From Streptomyces sp. NBC_01275 (GTDB taxonomy: Bacteria; Actinomycetota; Actinomycetes; Streptomycetales; Streptomycetaceae), in NCBI RefSeq assembly GCF_026340655.1, contig NZ_JAPEOZ010000001.1, positions 9,424,001-9,488,000 of the forward strand: a stretch of DNA of 64,000 nucleotides. The letters are read 5' to 3'. Made by a program: the position numbers and the translations under genes. A model generated the notes under the pieces. The model had not been told where the DNA came from, made no database searches, and saw only the letters and a program-made list of their open reading frames with translations. Positions within the stretch are counted from its first letter, which is position 1. Each line of letters starts with the position of its first letter. Shown here one piece after another: positions 40,040 through 48,102 of the stretch.

Positions 40040-40392
40040 CTGTGTGTGACGAGGCTTTTTAGTTGGCACAAAAGCGGGACGGTTGGCACTGAGCGGAGTG
40101 CTTGGCCTCACGCGCGATGGGCTTGGCTTGTTGGCGTCCTGGGCCAGCTGACCTGCTAATTTCTCAGGGCCAGCGCTACTGGGACGTGCGGGGCTGAGGC
40201 GGTGGCCGATACTCAGGTCACCGGCGTCCCGGATGTTGAACGGCGCCAGGCCGATGTCACATACCGAGGATAGTTGGCACCGTGATTCTGTGGGATCAGG
40301 ATGACGGCCGAGCCGTGATGCGGCAGTTGGCACTTCACCGCGAGCACTGGAAACGCCGTCGACTGCGACTTCGCGGCGATGGCGGCTCCAAC
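40040..40392. other. 353-bp non-coding region with four TTGGCAC repeats
   Basis: Between the dehydrogenase and the ThiF-like gene. The heptamer TTGGCAC occurs in the same orientation at 40063, 40083, 40274 and 40327, each preceded by (A/G)G, i.e. (A/C/G)GTTGGCAC. Base composition is lower in GC than the flanks. Multiple directly repeated short motifs near one edge resemble the transposase-binding arrays of IS21/Tn7-type ends, but no transposase gene is present. No gene is supported here. Confidence 0.5.
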
Positions 40393-41289
40393 TCAAGATC
40401 GAGAACTTACCGCCTGCCAGGCTGAGAGTTCTCCGCTGGTGCCGCGTCCGAGGTTGCCCGTGGGCGTACACCATCGGCAGCCGCCGTTCTGGCGGGGATC
40501 TTGGAGATGCCGTTCGCGGACTCGAGGGCGGTGGATGACTGATCCCAGATCGTTGTCGTTCTCGTGCAGGCCGGCGGATGCGATCAGGAATTGGGTCACG
40601 GCTTCGCCGGCGGCGAGTGTGTTCAAAGGCATCACGCTGGGCGCGGGTACACCGGGGATGTACCGGGCTTGCTCGCGCTCGGTCTCGGGGTGCATCTCGA
40701 TGGCGAGTTCGGTCGGGTCGATGAGGCCGTTGCACCACATGCAGCCGATGCCCGGGGCGATCAAGCGTGTGGCGGTGTGGATCTGCCCGACGTCACCGTC
40801 TGGGGAGACGGGGATCTTCACGCCGACTTGAGTGGCGGGGATGAGGAACTCGTGGACGACGGCGTTGACCCAGTGCCGGGCTGAATGGCTGTCGGCGGCC
40901 AGGAAGATCCAGTCGCAGAGCACCAGCTCACGCAGTGCCTCGGGGTCCTCGACTCTTCGTGGGACCGTGGTCAGGCGGATCTGTGGATTTGCTCGGATTG
41001 CGTTACGGGCGGCGAGATCGGTTTTGAGTTTGTCGATGTCGCTGCGCTCGGCTCCCAGCAGCCGTGGGAGGTTGGTCGCGTCGACGGTTTCGTTGTCGAT
41101 GAGGACGAGTTCCCCGACGCCGAGCCGTGCGAGTTCTTCGACGAGGATGCTGCCGAGACCGCCAAGGCCGACGATGGCGACGCGCAGCCGGGCAAGTGTT
41201 TCTTGCCCGCGGTCGCCCAGAAGCTGGCGGGCACCGACCCATGTCAGCCGGCTCGTTCTGATCACCCCCGCATCTGCCTCGCCGAGCAC
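40393..41289 (-). CDS. Orphan ThiF/HesA/MoeB-type E1-like adenylyltransferase
   Basis: 298 aa. It has the nucleotide-binding motif VAIVGLGGLGSILVEELARL (GxGGxGS at 41-47), LVLIDNETVDATNLPRLLGA (Asp65, Asn73, Arg76), DKLKTDLAARNAIRANP (adenylation Lys) and two zinc-type pairs, CMWC (183-186) and CRWC (271-274). These enzymes activate the C-terminus of ubiquitin-like or sulfur-carrier proteins with ATP. No such carrier, JAB protease or E2-like gene is next to it, unlike complete ubiquitin-like operons. Its composition is less GC-biased than the neighbours, and a TTGGCAC repeat cluster borders its 3' end, so acquisition by transfer is likely. Confidence 0.85.
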   Translation of the reverse strand: MLGEADAGVIRTSRLTWVGARQLLGDRGQETLARLRVAIVGLGGLGSILVEELARLGVGELVLIDNETVDATNLPRLLGAERSDIDKLKTDLAARNAIRANPQIRLTTVPRRVEDPEALRELVLCDWIFLAADSHSARHWVNAVVHEFLIPATQVGVKIPVSPDGDVGQIHTATRLIAPGIGCMWCNGLIDPTELAIEMHPETEREQARYIPGVPAPSVMPLNTLAAGEAVTQFLIASAGLHENDNDLGSVIHRPRVRERHLQDPRQNGGCRWCTPTGNLGRGTSGELSAWQAVSSRS

Positions 41290-41317
41290 TAAGGCGGCGC
41301 TGACCGAGGGTCATTGC

Positions 41318-41331
41318 ATTACAATCATAAT
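41318..41331. promoter_or_regulatory. Shared palindrome, copy 1 (ATTACAATCATAAT)
   Basis: Matches ATTACGATCGTAAT at 12 of 14 positions, 28 bp upstream of the ThiF-like start (41289) and facing the TetR remnant on the other side. Confidence 0.5.
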
Positions 41332-41478
41332 ACTGTGCACGGGGGCGATGGATCGCAAGCGAGCCCTCGCAGTCGACCGCACTCCACGACGCGCAATGAA
41401 CACCCCCAGCGAGGGGGCATCGCGCCACCCAGCACGGCACCTCGCCGCCGAACGGGCAGCCACCGGAGCCTCGAATCT

Positions 41479-41502
41479 ATTGCAGTACGATCGAAATGCA
41501 AT
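41479..41502. promoter_or_regulatory. Shared palindrome, copy 2, upstream of the TetR remnant
   Basis: A 24-bp near-palindrome with outer arms ATTGCA/TGCAAT and core AGTACGATCGAAAT (12 of 14 to the shared element), 58 bp before the TetR start; 20 of 24 positions are symmetric. Likely autoregulatory operator. Confidence 0.6.
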
Positions 41503-41560
41503 ATGACGAGGGCGCCCGCCAAGAGCAGGCAGCCCCTCCGACGAGGAAAGGGAGCGCGCG

Positions 41561-42004
41561 GTGCGCTACGGGAAAGAGCACAAGCAGGCGACCCGGCAGC
41601 GGGTCATCGAGGCGGCCGGACGCCGGTTCAAGCGGGACGGCATCGACGGCTCGGGCATCTCAACCCTCATGACGGACGCGGGGCTCACCAACGGCGCCTT
41701 CTACACCCATTTCACGTCGAAAGACGACCTCGTGGCCACCGCGGTCGCCGACCAATTGCAGGCGCAGAACGCGAGCATCGTCGCGCAGGCGGCGCCCGGT
41801 CGCACAGGACTTGAGCAGATCGTGCGCTGGTACCTGTCCGCCCAGCATCGCGACAGTTCCGACGACGGCTGCCCCGCCGCCGCCCTGCTCGACGAAATCC
41901 GGCGCTGCACAGACCCGACCAAGCAGGCTTACACCGACGGCGTACTGATGGTCGTCGACGGCATCGCCGCCCGCCTGGCACCCGTTCTCCCCGACACCGG
42001 GTGA
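41561..42004 (+). pseudogene. TetR regulator truncated after ~145 residues
   Basis: The GTG at 41561 gives MRYGKEHKQATRQRVIEAAG, RRFKRDGIDGSGISTLMTDA, GLTNGAFYTHFTSKDDL, a complete TetR HTH of the subfamily that often controls Old Yellow Enzymes (NemR-like). The ligand domain runs to RLAPVLPDTG and stops at 42004, about 45 residues short of normal (~190 aa). From about 41994 the DNA continues as the inside of a PaaI thioesterase in another frame, so a deletion fused the two. It may still make a DNA-binding fragment; the dimerisation helices are lost. Cys residues in GCPAAALLDEIRRC could be redox sensors in the ancestor. Confidence 0.7.
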
Positions 42005-42311
42005 GGAGCACTACAACCCGATCGGCAGCGTGCACGGCGGCATCTTCGCCACCCTGCTCGACTCGGCGGCTGGTTGCGCAGTCCAGTCGACCCCTCCGCA
42101 GGGCGTTGCGTACACCTCGCTCGATCTCACGGTGAAGTTCCTGCGACGGATCACCGTGGACACGGGCACGGTACGCGCCATCGGTACGGTGGTCAGCAAG
42201 GGCCGTCAAACCGCCCTGGCCCAGGCGCAGTTGGTCGACGGCACGGACCGTCTGCTCGCCCATGCCACCAGTAGCTGCATGCTCTTCCCGGTGCCTCCCT
42301 CGCAGGGGTGA
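41994..42311 (+). pseudogene. PaaI-family hotdog thioesterase lacking its N-terminus
   Basis: The frame reads PGEEHYNPIGSVHGGIFATL, LDSAAGCAVQSTPPQGVAYT, SLDLTVKFLRRITVDTGTVR and ends at 42311. The hotdog signature NPxGxVHGGxFATLLDSAxG and the later SLDLxVKFLRxI are intact, but the first ~45 residues are missing. A GTG at 42030 could initiate a shortened 93-residue protein that lacks the start of the catalytic NPxGxVHGG loop. PaaI thioesterases hydrolyse aryl- or acyl-CoA esters. Joined to the TetR remnant by deletion. Confidence 0.7.
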
Positions 42312-42513
42312 GCCTCAGCGGCGACCGGTATCGGTCTGGGCCGTGATGCCGGACTCCCTCGATCGCGGCGCAGAACGCCGGGGTGTGAGGTGAAACCGCT
42401 GTGGCGCACGTCGGTCGCGGCCCGTAACTCCTCGGGTCGCCGGCCTCCGTGCGCCGCAGATGTGTCCAGGCGCCCGAAGGTGGTGGTTCCCTCGGGTGCC
42501 TGGCTGCTCTTCG

Positions 42514-43581
42514 TCAGGCGGCGTGGGTGGGGTAGTCGGTGTAGCCGGTTGCGTCGCCGCCGTAGAAAGTGGCGGAGTCGGGGGTGTTCAGCGGCGCGCC
42601 GGAGCGTATGCGCTCGACCAGGTCGGGGTTGGCGAGCGCCATGGTGCCGACGGTGACGACGTCGGCGACGCCGTCTTCGACGTCCTTGGCGCGGGTGGCG
42701 ATGTCGGTGCCGGCCCGGTTGAGGACCAGGGTGCTCGGCCACAGCTTGCGGAGGGTGTGCAGGAGTTCCTCGTCGCCGCCGTGAGCGATGTGCAGGTAGG
42801 CGAGGTTGAGGGGGGCGAGGGCGCGCAGGAGGTGCGGGTAGAGCTCGTGCGGGTCGCTCTCCGCGAGGTCGTTGAGCTGGAAGGGGTTGCCGGGAGAGAT
42901 TCGGATGCCGGTGCGGCCGGCGCCGATCTCGTCGGCCACGGCCGTGGCAACCTCCACCGCGAAACGGATGCGGTTGTCGAGGGAGCCCCCGTACTGATCC
43001 GTGCGCTGGTTGGTGTTGGGGAAGAGGAACTGGTTGATCAGGTAGCCGTTGGCCCCGTGGATCTCGACGCCGTCGGCGCCGGCCGCGATGGCGGCCGCGG
43101 CGGCGCGCCGGAAGTCGTCGACCGTCGCGGCGACCTCCTCGGTGGACAGTTCGCGCGGCTCCGGCATCTCCTGGAGCCCGGACGGGGTGAACATCTGGCC
43201 GGCCGGCTTGATCGCGGAGGGTGCCACAGGCTGCCGGTGGTGAGGGGTGTTGTCCGGGTGGGAGATGCGCCCGGTGTGCATCAGCTGGATGACGATGCGT
43301 CCGTCGGCCTTGTGTACGGCGTCGGTGACCTTGCGCCAGCCTGCGATGTGGTCCTCGGTGTAGATGCCCGGGGTCACCGGGTAGCCCTGTCCGTCGGCGG
43401 AGGGCTGGGTGCCCTCGGTGACGATGAGGGCGTGTGAGGCGCGCTGGGCGTAGTACTCGGCGTTCAGCTCGGTCGGCACGCCGTCCGGGGTGGCCCGGCT
43501 GCGGGTCAGGGGTGCCATGGCCAGCCGGTGCGGCAGGGCGATCTCTCCGACGACGGTGGGGTTCCACAGGGCGTTGAGCAT
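42514..43581 (-). CDS. Old Yellow Enzyme-family alkene reductase (NADH:flavin oxidoreductase)
   Basis: 355 aa from ATG 43581, with GAGGA seven bases upstream; the longer frame to 43719 would run through the promoter. FMN TIM barrel: LPHRLAMAPLTRSRATPDGV, IVIQLMHTGRISHPDNTPHH, GVEIHGANGYLINQFLFPNT (His-Asn pair that binds the substrate carbonyl), SLDNRIRFAVEVATAVADEI, RTGIRISPGNPFQLNDLAES. OYEs reduce activated C=C bonds of enones, maleimides and nitro compounds. The perfect palindrome ATTACGATCGTAAT lies 150 bp upstream, and a related TetR remnant with a similar site is 1.2 kb away, as in NemR-controlled NemA systems. Confidence 0.92.
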   Translation of the reverse strand: MLNALWNPTVVGEIALPHRLAMAPLTRSRATPDGVPTELNAEYYAQRASHALIVTEGTQPSADGQGYPVTPGIYTEDHIAGWRKVTDAVHKADGRIVIQLMHTGRISHPDNTPHHRQPVAPSAIKPAGQMFTPSGLQEMPEPRELSTEEVAATVDDFRRAAAAAIAAGADGVEIHGANGYLINQFLFPNTNQRTDQYGGSLDNRIRFAVEVATAVADEIGAGRTGIRISPGNPFQLNDLAESDPHELYPHLLRALAPLNLAYLHIAHGGDEELLHTLRKLWPSTLVLNRAGTDIATRAKDVEDGVADVVTVGTMALANPDLVERIRSGAPLNTPDSATFYGGDATGYTDYPTHAA

Positions 43582-43730
43582 GGGTGATTCCTCAGGTGAT
43601 GGGTGGTGGTTTCGAAAGGGCGGGGGCGGACACCGCGTGGACGTGGACACCGGGCTCTTCTGCTTCCGGGTCCGAAGACGCACCCGCCCTGCGCACGCCG
43701 GCCGAGTCGGAGCCGGCACCGGCCTATCAA

Positions 43731-43744
43731 ATTACGATCGTAAT
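43731..43744. promoter_or_regulatory. Shared palindrome, copy 3 (ATTACGATCGTAAT, perfect)
   Basis: A perfect 14-bp palindrome upstream of the Old Yellow Enzyme gene; best copy of the element found at five places between 41 and 57 kb. Confidence 0.7.
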
Positions 43745-43867
43745 GCTATGTGGTCGGGTGGGCTGTGGCAAGTGAGTCCCGGCATGGGGCACGAAGTCGC
43801 GCGGTGCAGCTCGCGCAAGAACCTCACGCCGGAGCGGATGGGAGTTCCGCAACGCAAGCTGGAATCG

Positions 43868-44245
43868 CCTGCTCCGCCCAGATGACACTTGCCCTCGTGG
43901 TTGTGCCGTGTGCCCCAGTGTTCGGTGGGGTGGGCGACGAGGAGCAGGCCGCGGCCGCCCTCGTCGAAGTCCCGGGCACGGCGCAGGTGCGGGGCGGTGC
44001 TGTTGGCGTCGGAGACTTCGCACGTCAGGGTGGGCTGAAGGATCATCCGCAGTTTGATGGGGTTCTTGCCGTAGCGGATGGCGGTCGTCACCAGTTCGCT
44101 GACCACGAGTTCGGCGGTGAAGGCCGGTTCTTCCAGCCCTCAGACGGTCAGTTGATCGGATGCCTGGACGCGGGCCGTGGAGACGACTGCCGGGTCGCTG
44201 GGGAGACCCAGGTCGCGACATGATCGGCGTCAAAGGCTCCGGTGG
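43868..44245 (-). pseudogene. RsbW-like HATPase (anti-sigma kinase) remnant with frameshift and nonsense codon
   Basis: On the minus strand the order of a SpoIIE/RsbW-type HATPase can be followed across frames: DADHVATW, then after a 1-base deletion LPSDPAVVSTARVQASDQLT, then V-TGA-GLEEPAFTAELVVSE where TGA replaces the usual Trp (WGLEE), then LVTTAIRYGKNPIKLRMILQ, CEVSDANSTAPHLRRARDFD and EGGRGLLLVAHPTEHWGTRH. The N-box (ELVTTAIRYG), G1 (EVSDANS) and G2 (EGGRGLLLV) are all recognisable. The C-terminal end after HEGK is abnormal. It was probably the last domain of a larger phosphatase or a free anti-sigma kinase; now inactive. Confidence 0.7.
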
Positions 44246-44298
44246 GGCAGTCCGCCGGGCGCGCCCGCCCACCGTCAGCCAGGTATGGCGACATTCGA

Positions 44299-46188
44299 TC
44301 ACGGGGTGTGACCGGCGCGGCGGAGAACAGGGCGCAGGACCTCGATGACACCGGCGTCGTCCACCGTGGAGGGGATGGGTTCGTCGTGGCCGTCGGCGAT
44401 GCCGCGCATCGTCTTGCGGAGGATCTTTCCCGAGCGGGTCTTGGGCAGGGCGGCTACTACCGCGACGTCCTTGAGGGAGGCGACGGCGCCGATGCGCTCG
44501 CGTACGAGCTGGACGAGTTCGGCCTCGACCTCGCCCGGTTCGCGGTCTACGCCGGCTTTGAGGACGACGAAGCCGCGCGGTACCTGTCCCTTCAGGGCGT
44601 CGGCGACGCCGATGACGGCGCATTCGGCGACGTCGGGGTGGGCGGCCAGGGCCTCTTCCATGCTGCCGGTGGACAGCCGGTGTCCGGCGACGTTGATGAC
44701 GTCGTCGGTGCGGCCCATGACGAAGACGTAGCCGTCGTCGTCGATGTGACCGCTGTCGCCGGTGAGGTAGTAGCCGTCGTAGGCGGAGAGGTAGGAGGCG
44801 ACGTACCGGTCGTCGTCCTTCCAGAGCGTGGGCAGCGCGCCGGGCGGCAGCGGGAGCCGCACGACGATCGCGCCGTCGACGCCCGGCGGTGCCGGCTCGC
44901 CCGAAGCGTCGAGGACCCGGACGTCCCAGCCCGGCAGCGGGCGGGTGGGAGACCCCGGCTTGAGGGGAGCGGCCTCGATGCCCACGGGGTTGGCGACGAT
45001 GGGCCAGCCGGTCTCGGTCTGCCACCAGTGGTCGATCACCGGGACGCCCAGCAGATCGGTCGCCCAGTGATAGGTCTCGGGATCGAGGCGCTCACCGGCG
45101 AGGAAGAGGTGGCGCAGGCCGGTCAGGTTGTAGCCCGCGGTGAGCGTTCCCTGCGGGTCCTCCTTCCTGATCGCACGGAACGCGGTGGGTGCCGTGAACA
45201 TGGTCCTGACCCCGTACTCGGCGGCAACGCGCCAGAACTGGCCCGCGTCCGGGGTACCCACCGGCTTGCCCTCGTACAGCACCGTCGTCGCACCGACCAG
45301 CAATGGCGCGTAGACGATGTACGAGTGCCCGACGACCCAGCCGACGTCGGAGCCGGTGAACATCGTCTCGCCCGGGCCCACGTCGTAGACGGCCCCCATC
45401 GACCAGTGGAGGGCGACCGCGTAGCCGCCGCAGTCGCGCACGACTCCCTTGGGTTTTCCGGTGGTTCCGGAGGTGTAGAGGATGTAGAGGGGGTCGGTTG
45501 CGGGGACGGGAACACAGTCGGCCGGCGGCGCGGCGGCGACCAGGTCGGCCCAGTCGAGATCGTGAGGCCCCAACTCTGCTGTCTCCTGCGGGCGTTGCAG
45601 GATCACGTTCTTCTCCGGCTTGTGGACCGCGAGTTCGATCGCCTGGTCGAGCAGGGGCTTGTACGCGATGACCCGCTTGCCCTCGATGCCGCAGGAGGCG
45701 GAGACGACCACCTTGGGGGCCGCGTCGTCGATGCGGAGGGCGAGTTCGCGCGGGGCGAACCCGCCGAAGACGACCGAGTGCACCGCGCCGATACGTGCGC
45801 AGGCCAGCATCGCGACAACGGCCTCGGGGACCATCGGCATGTAGATCACTACACGGTCGCCGTGCTCGACACCGAGCCGCGCGAGTGCGCCGGCGAGAGC
45901 CGCCACCTCGTCCCTCAGCTGCACAAAGGTGTAGGTGCGCCGGGTGTCGGTCACGGGTGAGTCGTAGATGAGTGCAGCCTGTTCGCCGCGGCCGGCTTCG
46001 ACGTGCCGGTCGACCGCGTTGAAACAGACGTTGAGCCGACCGTCGGGAAACCAGCGGTAGAAGGGGGCACCCGAGGAGTCCAGGGCGCGTCGTGGGGCGA
46101 CATCCCAGTCGATGCCCTCCGCCGCCTTCAACCAGAAGTTCTCCGGATCCTCGGTACTCGAGCGGAAGACATCCTCGTACGTTCCCAT
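44299..46188 (-). CDS. Propionyl/acetyl-CoA synthetase-like AMP-forming ligase (PrpE type)
   Basis: 629 aa, full length for PrpE/Acs. A3 loop YILYTSGTTGKPKGVVRDCG, then HSYIVYAPLLVGATTVLYEG, the acyl pocket VIDHWWQTETGWPIVANPVG, A7 YLTGDSGHIDDDGYVFVMGR-TDD, and the acetylatable A10 lysine in LPKTRSGKILRKTMRGIADG. The N-terminal FRSSTEDPENFWLKAAEGID is typical of PrpE. It activates short carboxylates to acyl-CoA through an acyl-AMP. It stands upstream, in transcription order, of the HATPase remnant and is followed (5') by the esterase gene in the same direction. Confidence 0.9.
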   Translation of the reverse strand: MGTYEDVFRSSTEDPENFWLKAAEGIDWDVAPRRALDSSGAPFYRWFPDGRLNVCFNAVDRHVEAGRGEQAALIYDSPVTDTRRTYTFVQLRDEVAALAGALARLGVEHGDRVVIYMPMVPEAVVAMLACARIGAVHSVVFGGFAPRELALRIDDAAPKVVVSASCGIEGKRVIAYKPLLDQAIELAVHKPEKNVILQRPQETAELGPHDLDWADLVAAAPPADCVPVPATDPLYILYTSGTTGKPKGVVRDCGGYAVALHWSMGAVYDVGPGETMFTGSDVGWVVGHSYIVYAPLLVGATTVLYEGKPVGTPDAGQFWRVAAEYGVRTMFTAPTAFRAIRKEDPQGTLTAGYNLTGLRHLFLAGERLDPETYHWATDLLGVPVIDHWWQTETGWPIVANPVGIEAAPLKPGSPTRPLPGWDVRVLDASGEPAPPGVDGAIVVRLPLPPGALPTLWKDDDRYVASYLSAYDGYYLTGDSGHIDDDGYVFVMGRTDDVINVAGHRLSTGSMEEALAAHPDVAECAVIGVADALKGQVPRGFVVLKAGVDREPGEVEAELVQLVRERIGAVASLKDVAVVAALPKTRSGKILRKTMRGIADGHDEPIPSTVDDAGVIEVLRPVLRRAGHTP

Positions 46189-46371
46189 CGCTCACTCCTT
46201 TGTGGCATCAAGGGACGGTGGCGGGGCTGCTTGCGGAACGGTGTCGGACACAAGTACCGCATGCCGGCCTACATGGTCGAGCAGGATGCCGACGACCGGC
46301 GGACCGGTCACCGGCATCGCGGTGGTGCGGCGGTCCGGCCGAAAGGCCGCTCCGCCCGGTGTGGCTTCAGC

Positions 46372-47283
46372 TCACGCGCCGAGGTGCTTGCGGAGCCACT
46401 GACCCATCTGCTGGATCGCCTCGTCCACCTCGGGTACGCGCCCCGCGCCCAGGACGAACGAGTGCTGTCCCTCGGGCAGCGGGTGGACCTCGGAGGTGAC
46501 CTTGAAGTCCTTGAGGCGACGGCCCAGTTGGGCGCCGTCGTCGGCGAGGGTCTCGTACTCGCCGTAGTGGACGGTCGTGGGCGGCAGGCCAGTCAGATCG
46601 GCGTTCACGAGGCTGATCTTCGAATCGGCGAAGTCCACTCCGGGCTCCTGGAGCCAGGCTCCACGGAAGAGCTCAAGAGTGTTCCTGCTGAGCATCTTGT
46701 CGTTGTCTTCGTTCTCGTCCACCGACGCGTTCTGGATGGTGAGGTCGGTCCACGGCGAGACGCTGACGATCGCGCCCGGGGTCGCCTCCCCCTGCGCGAG
46801 CAGGCGCAGCGGGAGCATCACCGCGAGGGTGCCGCCGATCGAGTGGCCCGTGCTGCCGATGTTCCGCGGCTCGTAGCCCTGCGAGAGCAGCCACCGGTAC
46901 GCCGTCTCGGCGTCGTCGAGCTGCGCCGGGTACGGGTGTTCGGGCGCCAGGCGGAAGTCCACGACGAGCGAGCGGGCTCCCGCCGCCTTCGCGATATGGC
47001 CCGCAGCCTTGCGGTCCGAGTGCATGGAGGCGGTGACCGACCCGCCGAAGTGGAAGTGGAGCAGAGCCCGGTCGGGATCGGCTCCCTCGGGGATGGCCCA
47101 CAGGGCGGGGACGCCGCCCGCGTCCACCTCGGCGTACGTGACGCCTTCCGGCTCGGTCGACGCCTTGTGGTTGGAGTCGACGATGTCGCGGATGACGGCC
47201 AGGTCGAGACCCGGTGTCGACGACTTCGCGCTCACGCTCGCCAGGAACTCCGCGAACTCGTGTGCCTCTGGGCTTGCTCCCAT
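46372..47283 (-). CDS. HSL-family alpha/beta hydrolase (acetyl-hydrolase type)
   Basis: 303 aa from ATG 47283 with AAGGAG upstream. Hormone-sensitive-lipase layout: cap helices (EFAEFLASVSAKSSTPGLDL), oxyanion motif with one Gly missing (LLHFHFGGSVTASM in place of HGGG), LVVDFRLAPEHPYPAQLDDA, nucleophile elbow GSTGHSIGGTLAVML, Asp region PPTTVHYGEYETLADDGAQL and catalytic His PEGQHSFVLGAG. HSL esterases cleave small acyl esters. The 22-bp TGAGTAT…AACTCA element at 47365-47386 lies in its promoter; its only close relative in the window is upstream of an HxlR regulator at 60.9 kb. Confidence 0.88.
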   Translation of the reverse strand: MGASPEAHEFAEFLASVSAKSSTPGLDLAVIRDIVDSNHKASTEPEGVTYAEVDAGGVPALWAIPEGADPDRALLHFHFGGSVTASMHSDRKAAGHIAKAAGARSLVVDFRLAPEHPYPAQLDDAETAYRWLLSQGYEPRNIGSTGHSIGGTLAVMLPLRLLAQGEATPGAIVSVSPWTDLTIQNASVDENEDNDKMLSRNTLELFRGAWLQEPGVDFADSKISLVNADLTGLPPTTVHYGEYETLADDGAQLGRRLKDFKVTSEVHPLPEGQHSFVLGAGRVPEVDEAIQQMGQWLRKHLGA

Positions 47284-47364
47284 GGTGGTGCTCCTTCGCA
47301 GGTTGCTGCCACGCCCACGTCCCGCGTGCAGCCAGGTTGATGTGCTGGTCCTGACGCTACTGTC

Positions 47365-47386
47365 TGAGTATAGAAAAGTAAACTCA
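47365..47386. promoter_or_regulatory. TGAGTAT…AACTCA element, copy A
   Basis: 22-bp imperfect palindrome with half-sites TGAGT and ACTCA and an AT-rich centre (AGAAAAGTAA). It differs from the 60898-60919 copy at one position, and the homology extends about 10 bp to the left (GACGCTACT). Operator function inferred. Confidence 0.65.
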
Positions 47387-47403
47387 GAAGGGATCGGGAT
47401 CAC

Positions 47404-48045
47404 CTCTGGTTGCGGGGGCGCGGCGGCGCTGTGCGGGCGACCCTCGACACCGGCGTCGACGCGCTCACTCATGCCGTCGAGGCGTACGTGAGCCGCAAGG
47501 CCAATCCGTTCTCCGAAGGCCTTGCGCTGAACGCCGTCCCGGACCATCGGACACCACCTCCGCCGCGTCTGCGCCGACGGGGGAGAGGCTCCGAGGCTCG
47601 CGAGGCGATGATGCTCGCCGCGGCCCAGGCCGGCATCGCCTTCTCCAAGGCCGGCGTGGCGTTCAGGCACGGCATGAGCCGCCCGATCGGCGCGCACTTC
47701 CACGTCGCTCATGGTCTGTCGAACGCGATGCTCTTCCCCGCGGTGACGGCGTTCTCCGTACCGGCCGCCGAGAGCCGGTACGCCGACTGCGCCCGCGCGC
47801 TCGGAGTTGCCGGCGACGGCGATTGCGATGTCCTGCCAGCCGGGAAGTTCGTGGAGGCGCTCCGCGACCTGTGCGAGGATCTTGAGGTGCCCACCCCTCG
47901 GGTCAACGGCATCGCCAAGGACGAGTGGTTCCGTCTGTCGCCCCTCGTGGCTGAGCAGGCGCTCGCGTCCGGATCCCCCGCCGACAACCCCGTTGGGCCC
48001 CCCGTGGACGAGATCCAGGACCTCTGCGCGCAGATCTACGGCTGA
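47404..48045 (+). pseudogene. Iron-containing alcohol dehydrogenase, N-terminal half lost
   Basis: The recognisable part starts TGVDALTHAVEAYVSRKANP and continues EAREAMMLAAAQAGIAFSKA, GVAFRHGMSRPIGAHFHVAH, GLSNAMLFPAVTAFSVPAAE to a normal end at 48045. These are the metal-binding helices of group III Fe-dependent ADHs (His in DALTHAVEAY, HGMSRPIGAHFHVAHGLSNA), but the NAD-binding half before them is gone. Between SEGLALNAV and GSEAREAM the sequence is also scrambled (PDHRTPPPPRLRRRGR). The left breakpoint is at about 47404, right after sequence homologous to the HxlR promoter at 60.9 kb. Confidence 0.7.
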
Positions 48046-48102
48046 AGGCCGGCGACTGAGGAACGGTGACGGCACAATAGCCAGGTCCGCGCGGAGTGCG
48101 AG

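Noticed and set aside
38732..40738. 668-codon minus-strand frame across the acyl-CoA dehydrogenase and ThiF region
   Set aside because: It reads antisense through a clear dehydrogenase and across unrelated intergenic DNA; composition is that of a shadow frame.
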